The notes: a model not told the origin generated them from the sequence alone. DNA of 44,160 nucleotides from an uncultured Actinomyces sp. (GCA_915063485.1 CAJZDJ010000003.1:1-44160); one strand, 5' to 3'. Counted from the first letter of the stretch, positions 1 to 6,840 are shown. A program made the numbers and translations.

Positions 1-320
1 TGTGTTGGTGGCCGTGGGAGTCGGGCTGCCTGCTTGGCGCGTCGTCTCGAAGCCCGGCAAGGCTCTGTGGCCCCGCCGACACCCTCCACACTGGTGGCGC
101 ATGGTGCGCGTTGCACGGCAAAACCGTGTAGACCCCGGTGCTATCCGGATAGGTTATGCGCACGTGGATAGGTTATGCGCACGTGGATAGGTTATGCGCA
201 TACGGATAGGTTATTAAGCTATCCGGATGTTGGTTACCTATCCGTATGCTCGTTTCCTATCCGTATGTGTTGGTGGCCGTGGGAGTCGGGCTGCCTGCTT
301 GGCGCGTCGTCTCGAAGCCC
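1..320. repeat. 55-bp direct repeat pair (1-55 and 266-320)
   Basis: Positions 1-55 recur, identical as read by eye, at 266-320. The two copies then diverge, although both continue with a similar GC-rich stretch. They bracket the 19-bp-period array at 141-264. Because the first copy starts at the window edge, the array probably continues to the left. I see no convincing protein-coding gene in 1-469. The open frames here run through repeats and show no family resemblance. Confidence 0.75.
141..264. repeat. 19-bp-period iteron-like array with inverted second half
   Basis: The word GGATAGG begins at 147, 166, 185 and 204, an exact 19-bp period. The first three units read GGATAGGTTATGCGCACGT or a near variant. 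Its reverse complement CCTATCC begins at 237 and 256, again 19 bp apart. The array therefore has two arms of opposite orientation around an AT-rich centre (about 211-236). CTATCCGGATAG at 141-152 is a perfect 12-bp palindrome at the left edge. Iteron-like protein-binding sites, a recombination site or a simple expanded repeat are all possible. Confidence 0.7.
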
Positions 321-410
321 AGCCAGGCCCTGCGGGCCCATTGCGATGCGCCGCCCGAGGCTTCCGCCGAAACTCAGCCACGGCCTCGTGACAGCGCCCT
401 GTGCGCGGAG

Positions 411-468
411 GGCACGTCAGGCATAACGAAGCGGGGGCCGACACCCGCCGACCCCCGCTTGACGTGCC
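411..468 (-). terminator. large nested hairpin after the exonuclease gene
   Basis: The inner stem AAGCGGGGG (429-437) pairs with CCCCCGCTT (452-460). An outer stem GGCACGTC (411-418) pairs with GACGTGCC (461-468), with a one-sided bulge between the two. It starts just past the stop codon of the minus-strand exonuclease gene. There is no good U-tract, so it may be a weak terminator or a 3'-end stabilising structure. Confidence 0.55.
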
Positions 469-469
469 C

Positions 470-1222
470 TTACTCCCTGTCGCCGCCGCGGCCTCGCGGC
501 GTGATCTGGGGCCACTCGCGGTCGATGGACGCGTCGCGGCCCTGCTTGCGCAGGTACTTCTCAAAGTCCTCCGCCCAATCCTGGTGGGCCTGGAGCTGAT
601 AATCCATGAGCTCACGGGCGCTCATGGAGGCCAGCTGCGGGTACTTGTCCACCATGCCCGCGAGCACGTCGAGCGTCATGGCCACGTCGACCTCAGCCGT
701 GTGAGCGTCGGGGGAGGCGACTGCCCCGTAGACGGGGGCCATCTCCGTCAGGGTCTTCTTGCCCTTGCGGAAACGGTCAAGCTTGCGATCCAAAACGAGC
801 GGGTCGACGACCAGCATCGGCGCGCCCTCCAGGCGCTCCTCGAAGGACCCCAGGCGGTGGCGGCGCAGCTCCTGGTTCACCAGCGTGATGTCGTAGGTCG
901 CGTTGAAAGCGACGACCGGGTAGCCGCGCAGCCAATGCTCGACGATGGAACCCGCCAGCTCGTGGAGGACCTCCTCGATGGGGCGGCCGTCGCGGCGCGC
1001 CTGCTCGGTCGTGATGCCGTGGACGGCCGTGGCCTGCTCGGGGATCTCGACGCCCGGGTCGGTGAGCCACGTGGCCACCTGGTCGGGGGCGCTGACACCG
1101 CTGCGGTAGGACGCGCCGTCGATGCGCAGCACCAGCGCGGCGGTGACGAGGCGATCCTTGAGCGCGCGCACGCCCGTCGTCTCGGTGTCAAAACCCATCC
1201 ACGGGTCCTCGATCCAGCTCAT
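470..1222 (-). CDS. DnaQ-like DEDDh 3'-5' exonuclease
   Basis: A probable 3'-5' exonuclease of the DEDDh (RNase T/DnaQ) superfamily, 250 aa, stand-alone rather than fused to a polymerase. The motifs are in order: FDTETTG near the N-terminus (Exo I, the metal-binding D and E), FNATYD in the middle (Exo II Asp) and DAHTAEVD (Exo III, His then Asp five residues later). It could proofread, repair or process nucleic acids; family membership does not settle the substrate. I chose the ATG at 1222 because AGGAG lies 6 nt upstream. A longer frame reaching 1273 would cover that site and run into the 28-bp repeat. Leucine codons are mostly CTG/CTC, unlike genes right of 5.2 kb. It is divergent from guaB3, with the AT-rich membrane-protein gene wedged between them. 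Confidence 0.85.
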   Translation of the reverse strand: MSWIEDPWMGFDTETTGVRALKDRLVTAALVLRIDGASYRSGVSAPDQVATWLTDPGVEIPEQATAVHGITTEQARRDGRPIEEVLHELAGSIVEHWLRGYPVVAFNATYDITLVNQELRRHRLGSFEERLEGAPMLVVDPLVLDRKLDRFRKGKKTLTEMAPVYGAVASPDAHTAEVDVAMTLDVLAGMVDKYPQLASMSARELMDYQLQAHQDWAEDFEKYLRKQGRDASIDREWPQITPRGRGGDRE

Positions 1223-1251
1223 GATTGCTCCTGTCTTTGCCGGTTCCTCCA

Positions 1252-1279
1252 GTGTGGCAGAGGGCGGGCACATCTGCGT
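1252..1279. repeat. 28-bp direct repeat, left copy
   Basis: Starts GTGTGGCAGAGGG and ends ACATCTGCGT. The same 28 bp recurs at 2255-2282, 1003 bp away, on the same strand. The two copies bracket the AT-rich gene at 1301-2062. The right copy lies in the guaB3 promoter region, so the ancestral intergenic region probably held one copy. Confidence 0.8.
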
Positions 1280-1300
1280 ACCGGGTGTGCCTGGAAAGTG

Positions 1301-2062
1301 TCAGCACTGCTGGGTTTCGTGTCTGAGTATCTGATTAACCAGATGTTGATTTGAAGCTTTAAAGTAGACGAATGTATATGCTGTAAAAACAGCTGAGGCG
1401 AAGAGGAGTGCGGCTGTGGCATATGATGCCAATTGGGGGACCGAGGGGAAGACTAGTCCGAAGAATGTAGCCGCAAGTCCAAGCCAGCTAGCGTATCTGC
1501 TGCCGATTTCACTCACGATTTCCGGATTTGAAAGTCCTTCTCTTGCGCCTTTCCTTTTCAGTCGTTTCTGCCAAAGATTGAGGGCTGCATTGTGCTCGTA
1601 CTTGCCTGGACCGCAGATCGTCTTGACTGCCCGCAGGGTTCTTTTATTTGTATAAAAGTTGTTGATGTCACGTGCCATGCCCTTTTGAATTTGGTTGACG
1701 CGATGGAGCTTTAGTGCGCATGTGGCAAGCAGGGTAAGTAGTATTGCCGGAATCGCGTAGTGAATGTAAGGCGGTTCCTCTGCTGATGCTTTCGATAATA
1801 TGCTTTTTTGAAAAAAATCAATTCCGTAAAGTGTGAGCAGGAAAGCAAATAGCTTTGTGAGTAGCTCATATTGCTGATTTTCAACCTTATAAAGCTCTTC
1901 TTGTGCACTAAATCTATTTTCTTCGTGTGCCTGAGTTTGTTGAGTGCCTCTGTTTTGGGTGTCGATGTTTCGTGTTGCCTGTGTGGTGTCTGATGAATTT
2001 ACTTTTACTGTTTGCTTCTTTTTCTTGTGATTAGTGTTTCGTTTTCTGTTGTTATTTCCCAT
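1301..2062 (-). CDS. AT-rich four-helix membrane protein of unknown function
   Basis: I do not recognise this 253-aa protein. It has a polar N-terminal tail of about 60 residues rich in Lys, Asn, Thr and Gln. A hydrophobic pair follows (around LLTKLFAFLLTLYGIDFF and YAIPAILLTLLATCALKL), then a basic cytosolic-looking loop of about 70 residues, then a second pair (YASWLGLAATFFGLVFPS and a stretch ending FTAYTFVYF). The layout of two helical hairpins around a charged loop resembles small membrane effectors of defence or stress systems, but no motif proves that. The gene is visibly AT-rich and uses codons quite unlike its two GC-rich neighbours. It is bracketed by 28-bp direct repeats, which points to acquisition as a single-gene cassette. 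No strong ribosome-binding site precedes the ATG at 2062. Confidence 0.75.
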   Translation of the reverse strand: MGNNNRKRNTNHKKKKQTVKVNSSDTTQATRNIDTQNRGTQQTQAHEENRFSAQEELYKVENQQYELLTKLFAFLLTLYGIDFFQKSILSKASAEEPPYIHYAIPAILLTLLATCALKLHRVNQIQKGMARDINNFYTNKRTLRAVKTICGPGKYEHNAALNLWQKRLKRKGAREGLSNPEIVSEIGSRYASWLGLAATFFGLVFPSVPQLASYATAALLFASAVFTAYTFVYFKASNQHLVNQILRHETQQC

Positions 2063-2254
2063 GTGGCTAGCTCTATTCCCGTTATTGTTAGTTGCGTCAT
2101 ATGTGCTGTGAAGTCTTTGGGTGGGGTGGCGGCGCCGTATGTTCTATGAAGTGCTAGTGTAAACCTCGTTTCGGTCTGATTTGTACGCGCTGTGTGTTAA
2201 GTGTAACGCGTTGTGGGCGTTGTGAGTGTGATGCTTGCCGATGTTGTGCGCGTT
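2063..2254. other. upstream part of the inserted segment
   Basis: No gene is visible in these 192 bp between the membrane-protein start codon and the right 28-bp repeat. The part near the repeat is G+T-rich with recurring GCGTTGTG words (around 2210-2260). The promoter of the minus-strand membrane-protein gene must lie here, but I cannot place it confidently. Confidence 0.4.
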
Positions 2255-2282
2255 GTGTGGCAGAGGGCGGGCACATCTGCGT
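2255..2282. repeat. 28-bp direct repeat, right copy
   Basis: Identical by eye to 1252-1279. It ends 12 bp before the proposed -10 box of guaB3 and so overlaps the -35 region of that promoter. Confidence 0.8.
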
Positions 2283-2293
2283 CTCGGAGGACG

Positions 2294-2299
2294 TAGAAT
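2294..2299 (+). promoter_or_regulatory. -10 box of guaB3, probably leaderless
   Basis: TAGAAT ends exactly 6 nt before the guaB3 ATG at 2306, so transcription would begin at or next to the A of the start codon. The only Shine-Dalgarno-like word, GGAGG at 2286-2290, is 15 nt from the ATG, too far to be normal. A leaderless mRNA explains both facts. The same spacing recurs at several other genes in the window. Confidence 0.6.
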
Positions 2300-2305
2300 C
2301 GGTTC

Positions 2306-3430
2306 ATGAGCCACGAAGTCGAAATCGGACGCGGCAAGCGCGGTCGGCGCGCCTACACACTGGACGACATCGCGCTCGTGCCCGCCCGGCGCACGCGCGA
2401 CCCCGAGGACGTCAATGTCGGCTGGCAGATTGACGCCTATCACGTGGACTTGCCCCTCATGGCGGCCCCCATGGACTCGGTGATGAGTCCAGAGACGGCC
2501 ATTGCGTTCGGTCGCCTCGGCGGCATCGGAGTCCTCGATCTGGATGGCCTGTGGACCCGGTACGAGGATCCCGAGCCGATCCTCGACCAGATCGCGCACC
2601 TCGGCGAGGAAGAATCGATTGCGACCCTGCAGCGCGTCTACTCGGAGCCGATTAAGCCGGCGCTCATCACAGAGCGTCTCACGCAGCTGCGCGAGGCCGG
2701 GGTGGTCGTCGCCGGTAAGCTGTCGCCCCAGCGCGTCCAGCAGCATTGGCGTGCGGTCGTGGACGCGGGCGTCGACCTGTTCATCATCCGTGGCTCCACG
2801 GTGTCCGCCGAACACGTGTCGTCGCGCCGAGAACCCCTGAATCTCAAGCGTTTCATCTATGAGTTGGATGTCCCCGTCATCGTCGGCGGCGTCTGCACGG
2901 ACACGGCGGCCCTGCACCTCATGCGCACGGGCGCGGCGGGCGTTCTTGTGGGATTTGGCGGGGGAGCGGCACACTCGACGCGTCAGTCCCTGGGTGTGCA
3001 CGCGCCGATGGCGACCGCGATCGCGGACGTGGCCGCGGCCCGGCGCGACTACATGGATGAGTCCGGCGGTCGTTACGTACACGTCATCGCGGACGGCGGT
3101 ATTGGCCGCAGCGGCGACCTTGCGCGGGCTATCGCGTGTGGCGCGGACGCGGTCATGCTGGGCGCGGCCATCGCTCGCGCCGAGGAGGCTCCCGGGCGCG
3201 GCTGGCACTGGGGTTCAGAGGCGACCCACCCTGACATGCCGCGCGGCCAGCGCGTTCACGTGGGAACGACGGGCACGCTCGAGCAGATCCTCTACGGCCC
3301 CTCGACGCGCGCGGACGGCTCGCTGAACTTCGTGGGTGCCCTCAAACGTGCCATGTCCACGACCGGTTACGCCGAGGTCAAGGACCTTCAGCGCGCCCAG
3401 GTGGTCGTCTCCCCGTACTCGGCGTCCTGA
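2306..3430 (+). CDS. guaB3: GuaB3-type IMP dehydrogenase-related protein
   Basis: A 374-aa TIM-barrel protein matching the actinobacterial GuaB3 group (about 375 aa), which is IMPDH-like but lacks the CBS pair of classical GuaB. Recognisable parts are the N-terminal YTLDDIALVPARRTRDP, the substrate-side AAPMDSVMSPE, VPVIVGGVCTDTAALHLMRTGAAGV, the stretch PMATAIADVAAARRDYMDE, and ADGGIGRSGDLARAIACGADAVMLG. Where catalytic IMPDHs carry a Cys loop (GSxCxT), this protein reads GGGAAHST with His at residue 223 and no Cys. As I recall the M. tuberculosis GuaB3, it also lacks Cys there, so this is probably a feature of the group. A role in guanine nucleotide metabolism is likely; the exact reaction is not certain. 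The gene is GC-rich with CTC/CTG leucines, unlike genes right of 5.2 kb. Confidence 0.85.
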   Translation: MSHEVEIGRGKRGRRAYTLDDIALVPARRTRDPEDVNVGWQIDAYHVDLPLMAAPMDSVMSPETAIAFGRLGGIGVLDLDGLWTRYEDPEPILDQIAHLGEEESIATLQRVYSEPIKPALITERLTQLREAGVVVAGKLSPQRVQQHWRAVVDAGVDLFIIRGSTVSAEHVSSRREPLNLKRFIYELDVPVIVGGVCTDTAALHLMRTGAAGVLVGFGGGAAHSTRQSLGVHAPMATAIADVAAARRDYMDESGGRYVHVIADGGIGRSGDLARAIACGADAVMLGAAIARAEEAPGRGWHWGSEATHPDMPRGQRVHVGTTGTLEQILYGPSTRADGSLNFVGALKRAMSTTGYAEVKDLQRAQVVVSPYSAS

Positions 3431-3984
3431 CTGTCGCTCATCGACAGGGACGAGGCCGGGGCTGGCACAGTGCATGCCCTCAGGTCGGGGCCGTAGGTGC
3501 TGTATCACGGCCTCGTTGAGTGGCTGTGAATCTGGCATGGTTGATCGTTGTCGTGTCATACGCCTCGGTCCTTGTAAGCGTGATCCTGTGTTGCTTGATG
3601 TGCGTGCAGGAATATGCCGAGAAACAGGACACGGGCTGAAACGGGTACTTGGCAGCGCGGGCTGTTAGATGATGACTACGAAACACGGTGATCAAGTATC
3701 CAACGACAAAGAGCTTTCGTGGCGGCAGACTAATGCCACGTCCTCCAACCCCCGCCTTAATGGTCGGGGGTTTCATCTTCGTATTAGAGAGCAGAGCGTG
3801 TTGGTTTTGTGGTGATCTTTCGGCTTTGTAGCGCGTGAAGGCGGTATTGAAGGTGGTTGTTTCATCGTGGGGGATGAACGCTCCCACATGCTCGGTGTGC
3901 GGGCGAATGCTTGGCTTGGTGTGGACCCTCAGCTTACGCAGCGCAGCGATAGCGTTGCTCCCCGTGCACTATGATCCAGGCCAG
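3431..3984. other. gene-free stretch between guaB3 and the IS remnant
   Basis: I see no supportable gene in these 554 bp. The open frames are short and resemble no family I know. The only clear structure is the hairpin at 3747-3773. The segment next to the IS remnant (about 3800-3984) has no detectable relation to the missing transposase C-terminus, so the IS broke off at about 3985 and unrelated DNA follows. Confidence 0.5.
3747..3773. terminator. hairpin terminator candidate
   Basis: AACCCCCG (3747-3754) pairs with CGGGGGTT (3765-3772) around a 10-nt loop, followed by a short T-run on the plus strand. It could terminate guaB3 transcription about 320 bp downstream, or read-through from the other side. 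Confidence 0.5.
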
Positions 3985-4507
3985 TACTTTCATGGTCAGT
4001 GCGTCAGCGGCGACGAAGGTGAAAGGACCAGCGTCATCGAGGGGACGGTTGCGGAACTGTTCGACGTGTTCGTCGAGGTCTGTTGCCATACGTGAGACCT
4101 GGGACTTGGACAGTCCTGTGATTCCCAGGGTTTTGACGAGCTTGTCCATGCGCCGTGTCGATACTCCCGCTAAGTAGCAGTGGGCGACCACTGTGATCAA
4201 CGCGGTTTCACTGCGTTTGCGCCGTTGCAGCAACCACTGACGGGAAGTAGGTGCCTGAACGCAGCTTGGGGATCGCCACGTCAATGGTGCCGACCCTGGT
4301 GTCCAGGGGTCGGTGTCGATACCCATTGCGCCTGGAGTGACGCTGCGGATCTTGTTGGCCCCACTGGGCCCCACACGCCGCATCGGCGTCCGCTGATAGT
4401 AACGCGTTGATGACGTGCTGGAGCAAGGAACGCATCAAATCTGGGGACGCCTGGGACAACGCCTGGCCAAGCAGGCCAGCAGGGTCGATAATATGAGAAG
4501 CGGTCAT
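3985..4507 (-). pseudogene. IS256-family transposase, frameshifted and truncated
   Basis: Remnant of an IS256 (Mutator-type) transposase. The intact start is the ATG at 4507, with GGAGG 7 nt upstream. The first frame gives the typical N-terminus: MTASHIIDPAGLLGQ, then RRNGYRHRPLDTRVGTIDV, then IPKLRSGTYFP. Near 4241 the match jumps to another frame and continues WLLQRRKRSETALITVVAHCYLAGVS, then ITGLSKSQVSRMATDLDEHV, then FVAADALTMKV. The first Asp of the DDE triad (in AADAL) is still present. At 3985 the similarity stops, and the other two catalytic acids and most of the normal ~400 residues are missing. IS256 elements do not normally need frameshifting, so this is a dead copy. Confidence 0.85.
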
Positions 4508-4630
4508 CGTAGTGCCTCCACATCGTTTCGAGTGAGAAGTAGAAGAGCTTTCTCGAAGGATCACACGGTGACCGCACCCATATCAAACGAGCCGACCACC
4601 ACACGGTTACACCACTATGCGGGACGCTAC
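3985..4630 (-). mobile_element. partial IS256-family insertion sequence
   Basis: Covers the transposase remnant and its upstream end. The outer boundary is a guess. On the minus strand, GTAGCGTCCCGCATAGTGG starting at about 4630 has the look of an IS256-type terminal repeat. The other end is lost, so neither the inverted repeat nor a target duplication can be confirmed. Confidence 0.55.
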
Positions 4631-5100
4631 TCTTTCACCGCTTAGTTACCGCCTGTTTGAGGCTAAGCGGTATATCGAAAACGTTGGTATATCAGTCAAA
4701 ACATGGTGTGTTGCCGCCTCTACCGCCTAATTTCTAAAAAGTGTACACGCGAGTGTTCATCTTCCTACATATGCGTGTGTATATATAAAAGTTTTCGGTT
4801 TTAGGCGGTGAAGGCGGTAAAGGGTTGGGATTCGGTTGAGATACGAGGGAAAATGCTATACCGCTTTTGCATTTTCAGGCGGTAAACAGCCGGTATCAAC
4901 GCCGATTAGGCGGTGAAAATCCTCCTCTGCAACCTCCCTCCCACGAGATCATGCACGAGCGAAGATAGTCATACGCCCCGAAGGGGCGTTGGATGATAGT
5001 CCTCGATGTTGGGTGATAGTCCCCCCTCCCCCCACCTCGACGACGGGCCTGAGTTTGGCTGAAAGGTAGGGAATAACATAGGGATTCGGTCTCGTCAGGG
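4631..5100. repeat. gene-free stretch with many GGCGGT/ACCGCC words
   Basis: No gene is visible. From about 4636 to 4915 the DNA is AT-rich except for recurring ACCGCC and GGCGGT words in both orientations. There are forward-strand TACCGCC copies near 4648 and 4720, TTAGGCGGT near 4800 and 4908, and GGCGGTAAA near 4812 and 4880. TACCGCCTAA and TTTTAGGCGGT form an inverted pair around the AT-richest part (about 4730-4800, with TATATATAAA). Such layouts occur in replication or excision regions of plasmids and integrative elements. With an IS on one side and an initiator tRNA on the other, a decayed element is plausible but unproven. Confidence 0.45.
4973..5022. repeat. small hairpin plus tandem 20-bp repeat
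   Basis: ACGCCCC (4973-4979) and GGGGCGT (4983-4989) form a perfect 7-bp hairpin with a 3-nt loop. Positions 4983-5002 and 5003-5022 are tandem 20-bp units sharing GTTGGRTGATAGTCC. A further GATAGTC lies at 4964-4970. I do not recognise the family. Confidence 0.6.
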
Positions 5101-5150
5101 CAAAACAAAACCCGGTATCTCAGCGACTTTTCGTTGAGATACCGGGTTTT
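5101..5150 (-). terminator. strong terminator of tRNA-fMet
   Basis: AAAACCCGGTATCTCA (5107-5122) pairs perfectly over 16 bp with TGAGATACCGGGTTTT (5135-5150). On the minus strand it lies just after the tRNA 3' end and is followed by TTTTGTTTTG. Confidence 0.85.
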
Positions 5151-5152
5151 TC

Positions 5153-5229
5153 TGGTAGCGGGGACAGGATTTGAACCTGCGACCTCCGGGTTATGAGCCC
5201 GGCGAGCTACCGAACTGCTCCACCCCGCG
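5153..5229 (-). tRNA. initiator tRNA-fMet (CAU), CCA encoded
   Basis: A 77-nt cloverleaf on the minus strand starting CGCGGGGTGG and ending CCCCGCTACCA, so CCA is encoded. The anticodon loop is CTCATAA (anticodon CAT). The three consecutive G:C pairs in the anticodon stem (GGG/CCC) and the unpaired C1:U72 end mark it as the initiator tRNA rather than elongator Met. Codon use and base composition differ on its two sides. Confidence 0.93.
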
Positions 5230-5344
5230 TCGGTGAAGTAAACATTACCCGCCTGCCAGGCATGGCGCAACCTGGTGCGACATGGCCTTACTCACCCGGC
5301 GGTAAGGCAGGTCATATTTTAGGCTATTTTTGGCGCCACATCTA

Positions 5345-5387
5345 GTAAAAAATGGTGGATTGACGCGGTTTGCGTCAATCCACCATT
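5345..5387 (-). terminator. strong terminator of the secreted Ser/Gly-rich gene
   Basis: AATGGTGGATTGACGC (5351-5366) pairs perfectly over 16 bp with GCGTCAATCCACCATT (5372-5387) around a 5-nt loop. On the minus strand it is followed by a T-run. It lies 5 bp after the stop codon of the minus-strand gene. Confidence 0.9.
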
Positions 5388-5392
5388 AAATT

Positions 5393-6478
5393 TCAGTCTT
5401 GCCCTACAGCAGTGTCGCCGTCGCCATCACCCGGCTGCTCCGGATCTGGGCTAGGGCTTTCACCGCCGCCGTCGCCGCCACCAGTGGGGGCCGGATCGGG
5501 AGCCGGCTGCGGAGAGGTTACCGGATCAGGGTGCACGGTGGGCACCGCAATCGGCTCAGAGGGTGCCTGGGGCGCCGTCGTAGCCGAGCCGCCACTGCCG
5601 CTACCGCCACCAGAACCGCCACTGCCGGAACCAGAGCCACTACCTGAACCGCTACCTGAGCCACCAGAACCCGTGCCCGAATTACCAGGCTTGGCGCCAG
5701 AGTTATTAGAGCCGTTACCGGAAGAGGAGCTAGCCGAGTCAGTACCAGACTTGCTGGTAGCATTTTTGCTACGCGAAGTGGGCTGAGCGGTAGGCGCTGC
5801 GCTAGCCACCTGCTGACGCTCCTTGCGCGCCTCACGGCGACCTTCACGGGCTACTACAGCCTGGCGCTCTTCTTCAGTGAGATCTTCAGTGTTAACGCCT
5901 GCCCCTAGGCCGGCACTATTTAGTACCGCGTCGTGAGCTGCCGCCAAAGTGTCAAAGGCCTTGTCGATGCGGGCAGCTGAAGCACTGACTTTATTACAAT
6001 CAGTGCCATCATAAACCGTCAGGCGTCGCGAGTTCTCAATTTCTTGATCTAATGACTTAATGAGCTTTTCGTCAACCTTGTCACGCTGACGTTTAACCGT
6101 ATTCTCAGCATCCTTAATTTCGTTCACCAAGGAGCTGTAGGCCGCTAGTTGCTGCGGAGAGTTAGGGCACTGGGTAGCAACCGCATTGACTTTGGCTAGG
6201 TTGCTATCCAGATCCTGACCTCGGTTCATTGAAGCTACCCCAATGCCACCAATGATCAGCAAAGCTGCTGCTGAAAGGGCGCTAATACCAGCAACTACGT
6301 TACGGCGCACACGTACCTGTTCTTCAGCCCGCTTAAGCACGCTTGCTTGCGAAGTTTCAGATAGGGCAGGAGCTTGTTCATTAGCCTGGCCATCTTCACT
6401 ACGCACCGCTGTAGCGTCAGCACCGGCACCACTGGCAGGCTGACTCATATCGATAGGTTCAGTAATAGATTCTTCCAA
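5393..6478 (-). CDS. membrane-anchored extracytoplasmic protein with Ser/Gly linker
   Basis: I do not recognise a family. The protein (361 aa from the chosen start) has a short acidic cytoplasmic N-terminus. One membrane segment follows (NVVAGISALSAAALLIIGGIG) after a basic RVRR, then a helical, charged, probably coiled-coil region of about 130 residues with two Cys (QCPNS and TDCNK) that could form a disulfide. The tail is disordered: Ser/Asn/Gly-rich, a pure GS repeat of about 45 residues, then a Pro/Asp/Gly-rich end. The topology suggests a surface-exposed or periplasm-like protein. TTG at 6478 is the best start because GGAG sits 6 nt upstream. An in-frame ATG at 6448 and a TTG at 6490 lack such a site. 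A perfect terminator follows immediately, so it is probably monocistronic. Confidence 0.7.
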   Translation of the reverse strand: MEESITEPIDMSQPASGAGADATAVRSEDGQANEQAPALSETSQASVLKRAEEQVRVRRNVVAGISALSAAALLIIGGIGVASMNRGQDLDSNLAKVNAVATQCPNSPQQLAAYSSLVNEIKDAENTVKRQRDKVDEKLIKSLDQEIENSRRLTVYDGTDCNKVSASAARIDKAFDTLAAAHDAVLNSAGLGAGVNTEDLTEEERQAVVAREGRREARKERQQVASAAPTAQPTSRSKNATSKSGTDSASSSSGNGSNNSGAKPGNSGTGSGGSGSGSGSGSGSGSGGSGGGSGSGGSATTAPQAPSEPIAVPTVHPDPVTSPQPAPDPAPTGGGDGGGESPSPDPEQPGDGDGDTAVGQD

Positions 6479-6490
6479 AGCATTCTCCAA

Positions 6491-6840
6491 TCCAACGCAA
6501 GGTTAACACGCCGTTGAAAAAGATTTCAGGATATTTGACTCACAATTCTTTTAATCAGCACTAAACCAGCGCTAGTTAGAATGGTTAGTAATTTAATGCT
6601 TACAATTAATCATGATGTTACTTAACATTCAGGCTGGTTTTAGGGTCCCTTCAGCGCTCCAGCATAATACTCCCAGCTGGCCATATGTTATATGGGGGTA
6701 ACTCCCCTATCGCACAGTTAAGCCCTAAGTCACAACCGCCACTATGACGGCGGACATATAACCAATAAAACCACGGGCGCCGTCGCCCTGAATCAAAATA
6801 AACCCGGTTTAAAGGGATAAAAAAAAACCTGGTTACGGAA
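6491..6840. other. 350-bp gene-free stretch with a series of inverted repeats
   Basis: No gene is visible. The left part (about 6491-6650) is AT-rich and should contain the promoter of the minus-strand Ser/Gly-rich gene. From 6681 there are successive inverted repeats: CCATAT/ATATGG (6681-6686, 6690-6695, a perfect 15-bp palindrome), GGGG/CCCC (6694-6697, 6704-6707), CCGCC/GGCGG (6736-6740, 6749-6753), GGGCG/CGCCC (6775-6779, 6784-6788) and AAACCcGGTTT (6800-6810). The tRNA-Ala terminator follows. Confidence 0.5.

Noticed and set aside
141..264. CRISPR array
   Set aside because: The units are contiguous 19-bp repeats without unique spacers, and they invert half-way. No cas gene is present.
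401..1354. 317-aa plus-strand open frame over the exonuclease
   Set aside because: It is the mirror frame of a GC-rich gene whose minus-strand product has all three exonuclease motifs and a good ribosome-binding site.
2144..3208. 354-aa minus-strand open frame over guaB3
   Set aside because: A shadow of guaB3; low-complexity Arg/His-rich translation with no family resemblance.
4208..4507. Programmed frameshift in the IS256-type transposase
   Set aside because: IS256-family elements normally use a single frame, I see no slippery sequence at about 4241, and the C-terminal half is missing anyway.
5107..5150. Phage or element attachment site formed by the 16-bp inverted repeat after tRNA-fMet
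   Set aside because: It works as a standard intrinsic terminator on the minus strand, and no second copy or integrase is present in the window.
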